NCBI GenBank assembly: GCA_041393015.1 | Contig: JAWKKV010000004.1 | Span: 62,001 to 126,000 of the forward strand | Length of the DNA: 64,000 bases | DNA from: JAGQYH01 sp041393015 | GTDB lineage: Bacteria; Bacteroidota; Bacteroidia; Chitinophagales; JADIYW01 | Reading direction: 5' to 3' | Part shown: one piece after another, positions 9,652 through 18,151 of the stretch | Layout: each line of letters starts with the position of its first letter | How positions within the stretch are numbered: the first letter of the stretch is position 1 | Position numbers and translations under genes: made by a program | Notes under the pieces: generated by a model | What the model was told of the DNA's origin: nothing | Database searches by the model: none | The model's input: the letters and a program-made list of their open reading frames with translations, nothing else

Positions 9652-10362
9652 ATGAATAAGTCAACAGTAGAAGAAATAAGGGAACGTTTTGACAATGATG
9701 TTGAACGATTTTCCAATTTGGAAACCGGCCAAATATCAACTATTGATTCTAAAATTTCGCTAGAATTGATTACTGAAGCGGCTAAGCGAATAGTACCACA
9801 GGCTACAAATTTATTGGATATTGGTTGTGGTGCCGGAAATTTTACCTTAAAGATGCTTTCCAAAATTCCTAATCTACATTGTACGCTAGTTGATTTAAGT
9901 CAACCCATGTTACAGAAGGCATTTGAAAGAGTTTCAGAGCAAACAGTTGGAAATATAGAGGTTTTACAAGGTGATATTCGTGAAGTAAATCTTCAAAAAA
10001 ACAACTACGATATTATTTTAGCCGGTGCGGTTTTACATCATTTAAGAGACGATAAAGATTGGGAATCGACTTTCTCTAAAATTTATGAGTTATTAAAGCC
10101 TGGTGGATGTTTTATGATTTCTGACTTGATTACGCAAGAAGATACAGCTTTAAATAATTATATATGGGAAAGGTATGGGGATTATTTAGAATCATTATCA
10201 GGAAAAGATTATCGACAAAAAGTATTGGATTACATTGCTAAAGAAGACTCCCCCAGATCAATGAGTTATCAATTAGATTTGATGAAAAAAGTAGGATTTA
10301 ATAGAGTGGAGATCTTACATAAAAACATGTGTTTTGGAGCCTTTGGAGCGATTAAAGACTAA
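9652..10362 (+). CDS. Class I SAM-dependent methyltransferase
   Basis: 236 residues. Motif I is LLDIGCGAGNFTLKML (about 63-78), the acidic post-I strand is CTLVDLSQPML, motif II is NYDIILAGAVLHHL, and motif III is LLKPGGCFMISDL. The fold is that of ubiquinone/trans-aconitate-type small-molecule methyltransferases, acting in the cytoplasm. The substrate is not predictable from the sequence. The gene is alone on the plus strand and converges with the 85-residue gene at 10391. Confidence 0.85.
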   Translation: MNKSTVEEIRERFDNDVERFSNLETGQISTIDSKISLELITEAAKRIVPQATNLLDIGCGAGNFTLKMLSKIPNLHCTLVDLSQPMLQKAFERVSEQTVGNIEVLQGDIREVNLQKNNYDIILAGAVLHHLRDDKDWESTFSKIYELLKPGGCFMISDLITQEDTALNNYIWERYGDYLESLSGKDYRQKVLDYIAKEDSPRSMSYQLDLMKKVGFNRVEILHKNMCFGAFGAIKD

Positions 10363-10390
10363 TTTGAAAACACTAGATGTTTTATTTAAG

Positions 10391-10648
10391 CTATTTACCT
10401 GCTTTATCTAACAATTGTTTTGCAACTTCAGCAACTTTAGCATTAACCAAACGAATAGTATCGTAAATACTTCCAATGGTTTCATCTTGAATTTTACCCA
10501 TTTTTTCAGCAGCAGGCGCTATTGGCGTTATATTCTTCAATATTTCTATCGGCTTAGCTGCGATTTCTCTATGCACATCTTCGACTGTAGATGCACCATT
10601 TTCAATAGCTTCTTCTACTAACGTTACAATCCCTTTTATTTGATCCAT
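10391..10648 (-). CDS. Small helical protein of unknown function
   Basis: 85 residues, almost all predicted helix, rich in Ala, Glu, Ile and Lys, with no Cys or Trp and no signal peptide. The middle reads EIAAKPIEILKNI; the pattern of a repeated amphipathic helix resembles phasin-like or other small coiled-coil proteins, but I cannot assign a family. It has only a short gap to the converging methyltransferase gene. The ATG at 10648 is the only sensible start. Confidence 0.6.
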   Translation of the reverse strand: MDQIKGIVTLVEEAIENGASTVEDVHREIAAKPIEILKNITPIAPAAEKMGKIQDETIGSIYDTIRLVNAKVAEVAKQLLDKAGK

Positions 10649-10938
10649 GTTTTTGACTTTAAATTCTAATTTCTAAATATAGGAAAGACAACTGAACTAT
10701 TTTAATCATAAATAATATCATATTTAAATGTTAAAAATGAGCATTTATTTATAGTGTAAGTAGTTATTAATCAATAAAGTAAGATTATATTTTGTTCAAA
10801 TGATACTGATTTTACTTATTTATTGTCGTAACAAAAGACAAGCAAATGATATAAATTGGAAGTATATTTAATAAATAAAGTTTTGGTTTTCAGTCAAAGA
10901 GGGGAAATTTTATAGTTAATATTTTTAATTAAGGGGTT

Positions 10939-12837
10939 ATGACAAGATATTTACACAGTGGAATTATTGCAATTCTATGTCAGTTAATTTTTGCTTTTAA
11001 TGTTTTAGGACAATCATACGGTGATCGTTTGGATTTGGATCCGCAGTTAGCGCCATTTTATCATGGTGTAGCTTCAGGTGATCCCACTCCAAATAATGTC
11101 ATCATCTGGACGAGAATTACTACAGATTTAAATGAAGTTGCAGGTGTTTGGCGCATTGCTACTGATTCCTTTTTTACGCAAAATACTCATACAGGTACAT
11201 TCTCTACTTCGGCTGCAAGAGACTTTACAGTTAAAATAGATGTTGGTGGATTGTTACCTAATACCAACTACTATTATGACTTTCAAGCTATTGGTGCAAG
11301 AAGTTTGATAGGAAGAACAAAAACTGCTCCTGCTAATGCAACCGATCAATATAGAATCGTTTTTGTGTCATGTAGCGATATGAATACTGGTTTTTATAAT
11401 GTTTATGAGCGAATTAAAGAGCGAAACGATTTTGATGCCATTTATCATTTAGGAGATTATTTGTATGAATATCAAGATGATAGATATGTGAATTCAGGTT
11501 TAAAAGCTCGTGATGTTGAACCGGATTATGAAATTATAACTCTTACAGATTATAGAACTAGGTATAATTTTTATCGATTAGATCCAAAATTAAGAGATCT
11601 TCATCAGCAGTATCCATGGGTGTTGATTTGGGATGATCACGAAACAGCGAATGATTCTTATAAAGATGGTGCTCAAAATCACCAACCTAATACTGAAGGA
11701 TCATGGGAAGATAGAAAAGCTGCCGGTGTTCAAGCTTATTTAGAATGGATGCCTATCAGAGAAAATCCGATTAATCCGGTTGATATTTCTCGATCTTTTA
11801 AAATTGGTGATTTAGTAGAATTCTATGCTTTAGAAGCCAGATTAAATTACAAAACGGAAGTAGATGCGGTAGCTACTTTATTTCCGGCATCAGATAACTC
11901 AAATAGAGGAATGCTTGGTCCAGTCCAAAGAAACTGGTTACAACAAGGGATGTTAAACACTGATGCTCAATGGAAAGTAATGGTTAGTCCAACTATTTTT
12001 ACCACATTTTACTATACCGCTGTTTTCAAAAATGGCGATGCATGGGATGGTTATCCTTGGGAAAGAAAGCAAATAGTAAACTTTGTAAAGGATAACAATA
12101 TCAATAATTTTGTGGTTATCTCGGGTGATATCCATATGTCGATGGCATTTGATATTCCCCATAAAACAGATGATGTCAATAATCCAAATCAATACAATTC
12201 ACAAACGGGAGAAGGCTCAGTAGGCGTAAATTTTGTTGGTACTGGTCCAACAAGTGTGCCTTGCTGTAGAGGTGGAAAGTTAGCGAATTATCAAATAAAT
12301 AATCAGCATCTCAAGTATGCCAATTTTAAGAAAAATGGTTATTGTTTATTGGATGTAACTCCTGAAAAGATAACATGTGACTACTTTTATGTTGACACGG
12401 TATTGATTGAAGATGATGTTTCGCATTATTGGGAAGCTTCTTGGTGTGTGATAGATTCAGAACCTCACTTAGTAGATTGTGGTCAACCTTCAACATTTAA
12501 TGGTATTCAATATCCTTTTGCACCGTCAACTGTTGGTACTGTAGATACTACACTTACAGGTACATTAACACAGTTAGGAGATATTTTAGGTGTTTATCCT
12601 GTTCCTGCTGTTGATTTTGTAGGCATGCAATTCTTTCTACAAGCATCAGAAGATATTGTAATTGATATTATTGATTTATCTGGTAAGGTGATGATTAAGG
12701 AAGCCATAGGAGTGAAGGAGAGAGGAATGCACTTTTACAATACAAAATTGAATAAGCTAGCGAGTGGTGAATACATTATAAGTATTAGAACAAAGAATAA
12801 TAGTTTAGTGGCTAGTAGAAGAATTATTAAGCAGTAA
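10939..12837 (+). CDS. PhoD-like alkaline phosphatase with T9SS sorting domain
   Basis: 632 residues. A signal peptide ends near FNVLGQ (about residue 24). The PhoD N-terminal domain has HGVASGDPTPNNVIIWTRI. The metallophosphatase core shows IYHLGDYLYEY, WDDHETANDS and VVISGDIHMSMAF, which supply the metal ligands. The last 80 residues (from about 550, VYPVPAVDFVGM onward to RRIIKQ) form a type A T9SS C-terminal sorting domain. The protein should be exported and attached to the cell surface, releasing phosphate from phosphodiesters or monoesters. It overlaps the converging hydrolase gene by 11 bp at its end. The 290 bp upstream hold no other gene and no clear regulatory motif. Confidence 0.92.
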   Translation: MTRYLHSGIIAILCQLIFAFNVLGQSYGDRLDLDPQLAPFYHGVASGDPTPNNVIIWTRITTDLNEVAGVWRIATDSFFTQNTHTGTFSTSAARDFTVKIDVGGLLPNTNYYYDFQAIGARSLIGRTKTAPANATDQYRIVFVSCSDMNTGFYNVYERIKERNDFDAIYHLGDYLYEYQDDRYVNSGLKARDVEPDYEIITLTDYRTRYNFYRLDPKLRDLHQQYPWVLIWDDHETANDSYKDGAQNHQPNTEGSWEDRKAAGVQAYLEWMPIRENPINPVDISRSFKIGDLVEFYALEARLNYKTEVDAVATLFPASDNSNRGMLGPVQRNWLQQGMLNTDAQWKVMVSPTIFTTFYYTAVFKNGDAWDGYPWERKQIVNFVKDNNINNFVVISGDIHMSMAFDIPHKTDDVNNPNQYNSQTGEGSVGVNFVGTGPTSVPCCRGGKLANYQINNQHLKYANFKKNGYCLLDVTPEKITCDYFYVDTVLIEDDVSHYWEASWCVIDSEPHLVDCGQPSTFNGIQYPFAPSTVGTVDTTLTGTLTQLGDILGVYPVPAVDFVGMQFFLQASEDIVIDIIDLSGKVMIKEAIGVKERGMHFYNTKLNKLASGEYIISIRTKNNSLVASRRIIKQ

Positions 12838-13777
12838 GTCCTGCTAATTTTTCTAATAGAAAATTATTCACCTTTGGATGGTGTCGAAGTTTAACATGGG
12901 AGCTTCCGCCTAATATTAGAATGTTCTCTTCCCGAAAATCTAGATGGTGGCCATCAATATCACTTTTACCAAGGGCACTATCTTTTTGTACCATAATATC
13001 GCCTATCCAGTTAGAGATTACTGAGTTGATATTTTTTCTTAAAGTAGCGGCAATAACGTAATGATCAGTATTTGAAGTCAAAGGGAAATTGATTTTTCTA
13101 TTTTTAGGGAAATGATCTTTTTGATCTTCCAGCCATTCTTCATCTATAATATAACCATGTCGTAAATCTTTAATGCCATCACTTCTTATATCAATTAGTT
13201 TGCTTATTGCGTCAGTAACTGGATTGTTTATTTTTTTTACGAAGGCATGCGTCCAAGCGCCAAACTTTTCCAAAGGCGCTCCATGATGCGGGCTTCCTAT
13301 GTAAAAAACATGGTCAACCTTTTCTAACCAATTGTAGTGATTGATTTCCGCATAATAACAAGCGCTTCTAAAAATCAAACCACCCATACTATGACCAATA
13401 ACAGATAGGTTTTTGATATCATTTTTTGCTAAATATTCATTTAGAAGCTTGGCTAAAAGTTTACCATTCTCTGAAATATGTAAGCCTGAGTTATACCTTA
13501 AATAAAGTGGAAGTATATTTAAGGATTCATATAAGTTAGTACCATAGTTATAGTTATCTGTTCCTAACCAGCCTTGTTCAGAATCGGCAGAACCATGAAG
13601 AAACAAACAGGCGTTTCCGTTATACTTAGCATGATCATTTTTGAGCGTTGATAAATCTCCTTTCAAAGGCTGTTTTTTATAATACAGATCCATTGAAACA
13701 GCTAAAGGATTATTTTTCTTTTCTAAATAATCACCAATTACACCATTTAAGACGCCTAAGAAAGTTGAGTTAATCAT
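12827..13777 (-). CDS. Alpha/beta-hydrolase, lipase/esterase-like
   Basis: 316 residues with the fold of a PGAP1/lipase-class hydrolase. The oxyanion region is CLFLHGSADSEQGW, and the nucleophile elbow is VIGHSMGGLIFRSA (Ser in GHSMG). HVFYIGSPHHGAPLEKFG follows, a pattern common in triacylglycerol lipases and PHB/thioesterase-like enzymes. A late His lies in SSHVKLRHHP. No signal peptide is seen. The substrate is unknown. The gene converges with the phosphatase gene and shares its last 11 bp with it on the opposite strand. Confidence 0.82.
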   Translation of the reverse strand: MINSTFLGVLNGVIGDYLEKKNNPLAVSMDLYYKKQPLKGDLSTLKNDHAKYNGNACLFLHGSADSEQGWLGTDNYNYGTNLYESLNILPLYLRYNSGLHISENGKLLAKLLNEYLAKNDIKNLSVIGHSMGGLIFRSACYYAEINHYNWLEKVDHVFYIGSPHHGAPLEKFGAWTHAFVKKINNPVTDAISKLIDIRSDGIKDLRHGYIIDEEWLEDQKDHFPKNRKINFPLTSNTDHYVIAATLRKNINSVISNWIGDIMVQKDSALGKSDIDGHHLDFREENILILGGSSHVKLRHHPKVNNFLLEKLAGLTA

Positions 13778-13928
13778 CTATCTATAAAGCTAGGAAAGTT
13801 GTAGAACAACCAAATGACCTTAGTTTAGCTAATATGTTAAGCTTAACTGCAATAATCACTTATTTATTCTATCATGTTTAGGTGTAATCATTGAAAAAAC
13901 TAGTGGCAATACAATACACTATAATCTT

Positions 13929-14024
13929 TTAAGACATAATGGCCATGAACATTGAAAATCCGAAAGCGGCAATTAGTAACAAGAATACAGTGAAAAAACC
14001 AAATATTACTTTGATGTCTTCCAT
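13929..14024 (-). CDS. 31-residue single-helix membrane peptide (copy 1)
   Basis: A short frame too small for usual gene callers: ATG at 14024, TAA at 13929, 31 residues. It starts MEDIKVIFGFFTVFLLL and is hydrophobic to the end, so it should be one membrane helix with its N-terminus in the cytoplasm. It is supported by a paralogue of exactly the same length 199 bp upstream on the same strand; 14 of 31 residues are identical, with the shared pattern MED-x-K-xx-FGF-x-TV. Its leader contains the A-rich stretch and TTAAACCC that often precede start codons in this phylum. No known family is recognised. Confidence 0.65.
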   Translation of the reverse strand: MEDIKVIFGFFTVFLLLIAAFGFSMFMAIMS

Positions 14025-14223
14025 TTGTTTGGGTTTAATATGTTTCTAAAACACCAGAGGTACTAGGGTATATTAAATATGGACCAAAATGGGGGCAAAT
14101 GCAATTAAAAGTTCGGTTAGATTGTGACATACTAATGTGTAAGTATGTAGGAATAAATTACCAACGTTTAGATGTTGTAAAAAGAGAGATGGATGCTAGT
14201 ATTACTGCTGTGCGGTCATCTAT

Positions 14224-14319
14224 TTATGCTACTACAATCATGGCCACTGAAATTATGAAGGCTATTAGCATTACCAAAATTACTGTAATAAATCCAAAAA
14301 CAATTTTACTATCTTCCAT
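14224..14319 (-). CDS. 31-residue single-helix membrane peptide (copy 2)
   Basis: Second copy of the small membrane peptide: ATG at 14319, TAA at 14224, 31 residues, starting MEDSKIVFGFITVILVML. It keeps the MED-x-K N-terminus, FGF-x-TV and the single hydrophobic helix, while the C-terminal half has diverged. Equal length, same strand and conserved N-terminus make chance unlikely. Its leader ends in TTTAACCC followed by an A-rich stretch just before the ATG, similar to copy 1. Function unknown; small regulators of membrane complexes or stress-induced peptides are possible. Confidence 0.65.
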   Translation of the reverse strand: MEDSKIVFGFITVILVMLIAFIISVAMIVVA

Positions 14320-14531
14320 TCTTTAGGGTTAAATTCTATTTTAAAGACGAACTTGAAGTGTCATGGTCACATCGTTTTAAACGTTTCAACAAATTCCATT
14401 ATTAACATTTGAAATAAACAATTACAGAGAGATGGTGAACGACCTTTTCGATTTAGACGCAGATAAATTCGATATATGATTTGAGGGTGTTACGTGGGGT
14501 TTGATTTTTGCTAAATATCATGGTAAATCAT

Positions 14532-14565
14532 AAAAAAAAAAGGGATGCCAAACGACATCCCTTTT
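14532..14565 (-). terminator. Intrinsic terminator of the beta-oxidation operon
   Basis: A 10-bp perfect stem (14538-14547 with 14556-14565, core GGGATG/CATCCC) around an 8-nt loop, followed on the minus strand by a run of ten T. It lies just after the acyl-CoA dehydrogenase stop codon. The rest of 14320-14531 holds no gene that I can support. Confidence 0.85.
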
Positions 14566-14580
14566 CTAAAATTAAAGTTA

Positions 14581-16386
14581 TTAGATAGTATATGAACCTT
14601 CCTCAATTAAAAGGTTAGCAATTCTTCTTCTAGCTTCTTTTACGTTGTACATAGGATATTTGGTAAATCTCTTTAATCCCATCATCATCATTCTTGCTTC
14701 ATCACCTTCTGCAAAAGAGGCTAAACCATCTTTTCCATTCTTGTTAATTCTATCCATTGCATCTACAAAGAATACTTTTAACATATCAATATATACTGAT
14801 GATGCTTCTTCACCTCTTTGATCTACTATTTTTTGAACTCTAAGCAACATAGATTCCATTACGTAGATGTCTAAAAGAACATCGGCGGCGTTCATAATGA
14901 TCATTTGCTCATTTTTAAGCTTAGCCATTAATTTTTGAACAGCTCCACCAGCAACTAAAAGGAATGCTTTTTTAGCATTTTTGAGTGCTTTGTACTCTTC
15001 TGCAAATATTCCATCATTGCTGTCGTCAAATGAAGGAATAGACATCAATTCTTTTTGAATAGCCATTCCAGGTGTCATTAAATCAATTTCACCTTTCATT
15101 GCTTTCTTCAATAACATATCAATCGACAATAATCTATTGATTTCATTAGTTCCTTCATAAATTCTAGCAATTCTAGAATCTCTGTACGCTCTTGCTGCAG
15201 GAGCTTCTTCAGAGAAACCCATTCCACCATAAATCTGAACAGTTTCATCTGCCACATAATCCATCACTTCTGAACCATAAACTTTTACCAAAGCACATTC
15301 AATAGCATATTCTTCCGCTGCTCCTAATAAAGAATCAGCTAAAGATTTACCTTCTGCTTTTAAGGCATGTTCTCTATTCTCAATATCTTTAGCACATCTA
15401 TAAGATACAGCCTCACAAGCAAAAATTCTAATAGCCTGCTCTGCTAATTTGTATTTAATCGCCCCAAAATTAGAGATGGGTTGATTGAATTGATGTCTTT
15501 CATTTGCATAGTTTAATCCATGATTGAAAGTTTCTTTAGCACCACCTAAAGCAGTAGCACCTAGTTTATATCTACCAATGTTTAAGATATTAAAAGCAAT
15601 TTTATGTCCTTTGCCTCTTTCTCCTAAAAGATTCTCTACCGGAATTTTACAGTTTTCAAAGAATACTTGTCTCGTAGAAGATCCTTTAATACCTAATTTA
15701 TCTTCTTCAGCTCCCAAGGTCATTCCTTCAGTACCTTTTTCAACTATAAAGCCTGTAAATTCTTTACCGTCAATTTTGGCAAAAACTGTAAAAGTGTCTG
15801 CAAAACCAGCATTAGAGATCCACATTTTTTGACCGTTTAAAATCCAATGTTTACCATCTTCACTTAAAGTAGCAGTTGTTTTAGCGCCTAATGCATCTGA
15901 GCCAGAACCCGGTTCTGTTAAGCAATAAGCAGCTGTTTGACTACCATCGCATAAACCTGGAAGGTATTTTTGCTTTTGCTCTTCTGTTCCATAATATAAA
16001 ATTGGAAGCGTTCCGATACCAACATGTGCAATAATGGTAGTTGAGAAAGATCCGCATCTACCTACTTGCTCTGCGATAATGCAACCTGTGATTACATCTT
16101 GTTCCATTCCTCCATATTCTTCAGGAACAGCAGTTCCTAACAGACCTAACTCACCTGCAGTTTTCATCAATTGAACACTTAATGAGTGGTCACCATTCTT
16201 TTGTTTTTCAATTTCTTGAACTCTAGTGTGAATTTCTTTTTCAACGAAATCACCGGCCATATCTTTGACCATTAATTGTTCTTCGTTAAATTCTTCTGAG
16301 GTAAATACCATTTCAGGAGTAGAATCTTTGATAATAAATTCTCCGCCTGAAAGTGTTTTTTGTGCGGTTAAATCTTCTGTGCCCAT
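14581..16386 (-). CDS. Acyl-CoA dehydrogenase
   Basis: A 601-residue FAD-dependent acyl-CoA dehydrogenase catalysing the first step of beta-oxidation. Seen are the substrate/FAD motifs AYCLTEPGSGSDALGAKT and WISNAGFADTFTVFAK, the C-terminal helical domain with ETVQIYGGMGFSEE, and the catalytic Glu segment RIYEGTNEINR. It has the roughly 150-residue C-terminal extension found in long-chain (VLCAD/ACAD9-like) enzymes. I place the start at ATG 16386 (MGTEDL...) because family members begin shortly before GGEFIIKDST; a longer frame to 16422 is possible. It is the last gene of the TetR-HAD/ECH-thiolase-ACAD row and is followed by a strong terminator. Confidence 0.95.
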   Translation of the reverse strand: MGTEDLTAQKTLSGGEFIIKDSTPEMVFTSEEFNEEQLMVKDMAGDFVEKEIHTRVQEIEKQKNGDHSLSVQLMKTAGELGLLGTAVPEEYGGMEQDVITGCIIAEQVGRCGSFSTTIIAHVGIGTLPILYYGTEEQKQKYLPGLCDGSQTAAYCLTEPGSGSDALGAKTTATLSEDGKHWILNGQKMWISNAGFADTFTVFAKIDGKEFTGFIVEKGTEGMTLGAEEDKLGIKGSSTRQVFFENCKIPVENLLGERGKGHKIAFNILNIGRYKLGATALGGAKETFNHGLNYANERHQFNQPISNFGAIKYKLAEQAIRIFACEAVSYRCAKDIENREHALKAEGKSLADSLLGAAEEYAIECALVKVYGSEVMDYVADETVQIYGGMGFSEEAPAARAYRDSRIARIYEGTNEINRLLSIDMLLKKAMKGEIDLMTPGMAIQKELMSIPSFDDSNDGIFAEEYKALKNAKKAFLLVAGGAVQKLMAKLKNEQMIIMNAADVLLDIYVMESMLLRVQKIVDQRGEEASSVYIDMLKVFFVDAMDRINKNGKDGLASFAEGDEARMMMMGLKRFTKYPMYNVKEARRRIANLLIEEGSYTI

Positions 16387-16526
16387 TTTTAATTTTTTAG
16401 AATCTAGCGACGTGATAAGCAAATCTTGGCGCTGATTAGTATTTAATATTGTGTTTCAAAAATTAAGAACAAGAATTAAGATCAATTGTTTTATCTATCA
16501 ATCTTAATGCTTGAATCTTTTTGTCT

Positions 16527-17702
16527 TTAGCTCAATCTTTCAAAAACTGAAGCGATTCCTTGTCCACCACCGATACAAGCTGAAACCATTCCGTATTTTT
16601 GGTTTCTTCTCTTCATTTCGTTTAATAGTTGAACTGTTAACTTAGCTCCTGTACAGCCAAGTGGATGTCCTAATGAAATCGCTCCACCATTTACATTGAT
16701 AATATCCGGATTCAATCCAGCTTCTTGAATGACGGCTAACGATTGTGACGCAAAAGCTTCGTTCAATTCAATTTGCTCAATATCACTCAACTTTAAGCCA
16801 GCTAATTTTAATGCTTTTGGAATAGCAGCTACCGGTCCGATACCCATAATTCTTGGTTCTACACCTACAGTAGTACAAGTAATCATTCTGCCAATTGGCT
16901 CGATATTTAGTTGTTTTACCATTCTTTCAGACATTACTAAAACGAACGATGCTCCATCAGATGTTTGAGATGAGTTACCAGCTGTAACCGTTCCGCCTTG
17001 AGCAAAAACAGCTCTTAAATTTGATAATGCTTCTACGGTTGTACCAGGTCTAGGTCCTTCATCTGTATCAACAGTATAAGTTCTTGTTTTTCTTTTGTTG
17101 CCTTCTACATAAACTTCAGTTACATCGATTGGAACAATATCATCTTTAAATGTACCATCAGCAATGGCTTTTAAAGATTTCATATGAGATTGGTAAGCAA
17201 ACTCATCTTGTGCTTCTCTACTGATATTAAATTGCTTTGCAACAGCTTCAGCTGTTAAACCCATGCTGCTGTAGTAATCAGGGTTGGCTTTAGCTATTTC
17301 GTAGTTTAAAGCAACCTTCCAGCCCGACATTGGTAACAATGACATAGATTCTGATCCACCGGCAATGATACAATCGGCCATTCCTGCTCTAATTTTAGCA
17401 GTTGCCATAGAGATGGTTTCAACACCAGATCCACAGTATCTGTTAACTGTTACACCAGCTGTAGTAGTTGGTAATCCAGCCCTTAAGGCAATCATTTTAC
17501 CCATTTGCATTCCAGATTCTGCCTCAGGAAAAGCGTTTCCGCAAATCACATCTTCTATTACATTTGGATCTAAATTAGGAACTGATTTAATCAGATGTTT
17601 AATTACATCTGCTCCGAGATCATCGGGTCTATAAAATCTAAACCCACCTTTTTTTGATTTTGTTACAGCAGTTCTAAAGCCTGCTACTATATATGCTTCC
17701 AT
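16527..17702 (-). CDS. Acetyl-CoA C-acyltransferase (thiolase)
   Basis: A 391-residue thiolase, which splits 3-ketoacyl-CoA with CoA in the last step of beta-oxidation. The nucleophile is Cys90 (NRYCGSGVETI). The second active site is GGAISLGHPLGCTGAKL with the catalytic His, and the C-terminal Cys lies in SACIGGGQG. The length is typical. It is between the HAD/ECH gene (with the inserted four-helix-bundle gene) and acyl-CoA dehydrogenase. A FadA-like role fits better than acetoacetyl-CoA synthesis because of the neighbours. Confidence 0.95.
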   Translation of the reverse strand: MEAYIVAGFRTAVTKSKKGGFRFYRPDDLGADVIKHLIKSVPNLDPNVIEDVICGNAFPEAESGMQMGKMIALRAGLPTTTAGVTVNRYCGSGVETISMATAKIRAGMADCIIAGGSESMSLLPMSGWKVALNYEIAKANPDYYSSMGLTAEAVAKQFNISREAQDEFAYQSHMKSLKAIADGTFKDDIVPIDVTEVYVEGNKRKTRTYTVDTDEGPRPGTTVEALSNLRAVFAQGGTVTAGNSSQTSDGASFVLVMSERMVKQLNIEPIGRMITCTTVGVEPRIMGIGPVAAIPKALKLAGLKLSDIEQIELNEAFASQSLAVIQEAGLNPDIINVNGGAISLGHPLGCTGAKLTVQLLNEMKRRNQKYGMVSACIGGGQGIASVFERLS

Positions 17703-17708
17703 AAGTTA

Positions 17709-18151
17709 AGTATTTAGTAGTGAGTATTGAGTAATTAGTAGTGCTCAATATTTACCATGTTATTTAATTGATTTAATTAGTTTAAAATTCATTTTTTGTA
17801 TTTCATTAATTTTAAAGATAATCTCGTTATAACGAGATTCATCTAAATAATCTTGGTCTTTTGCAATAAGTAATTGAGTTTCTAATTCATAACATGAACC
17901 ATTGGTGTATCCCAAAAGTAATCGAAACTCATTTTGAGAATTTCTTCCGGCACCTTCAGCAATATTGGATGGAATACTAATAACTGATCGTCTCATTTGA
18001 CTACCAAGAGCATATTTTTCAAAATCTGGAAATTTGTTTATCACATTATATATGTCTTTTACCAACTCCATTGATTTTTGCCAAACTTTTAATTGCTTAT
18101 AATCATGCATATACTACAATACTTTATACTCAATACTTATTACTAGATACT
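17709..18151. mobile_element. Four-helix-bundle gene flanked by imperfect inverted repeats
   Basis: The space between the thiolase start and the end of the HAD/ECH gene is filled by one gene and two related 25-bp sequences in opposite orientation, at 17709-17733 and 18127-18151. They match at 22 of 25 positions after reverse complementing (core AGTATTGAGTA). The left copy is followed by a second inverted half (TATTGAG...CTCAATA). The right copy reaches into the stop codon of the HAD/ECH gene. This looks like a small non-autonomous element that entered the operon. Mobility is inferred; no transposase is present. Confidence 0.55.
17760..18110 (-). CDS. Four helix bundle protein (23S rRNA intervening-sequence/bAvd-like)
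   Basis: 116 residues of the S23/four-helix-bundle family. These are found inside rRNA intervening sequences, beside diversity-generating reverse transcriptases (Avd), and often alone between genes in Bacteroidota. The family pattern is complete: YKQLKVWQKSMELVKDIY at the start, then GLSQMRRS-type SQMRRSVISIPSNIAEG, then ELETQLLIAKD. The fold forms a basic pentameric barrel that may bind nucleic acid; no cellular role is established. Here it interrupts a beta-oxidation operon and is flanked by inverted repeats, which suggests it came as a unit. It is cotranscribed by position. Confidence 0.9.
   Translation of the reverse strand: MHDYKQLKVWQKSMELVKDIYNVINKFPDFEKYALGSQMRRSVISIPSNIAEGAGRNSQNEFRLLLGYTNGSCYELETQLLIAKDQDYLDESRYNEIIFKINEIQKMNFKLIKSIK

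Noticed and set aside
14099..14326. 75-residue plus-strand frame
   Set aside because: It is the antisense of the second small membrane gene, whose paralogue supports the minus-strand reading.
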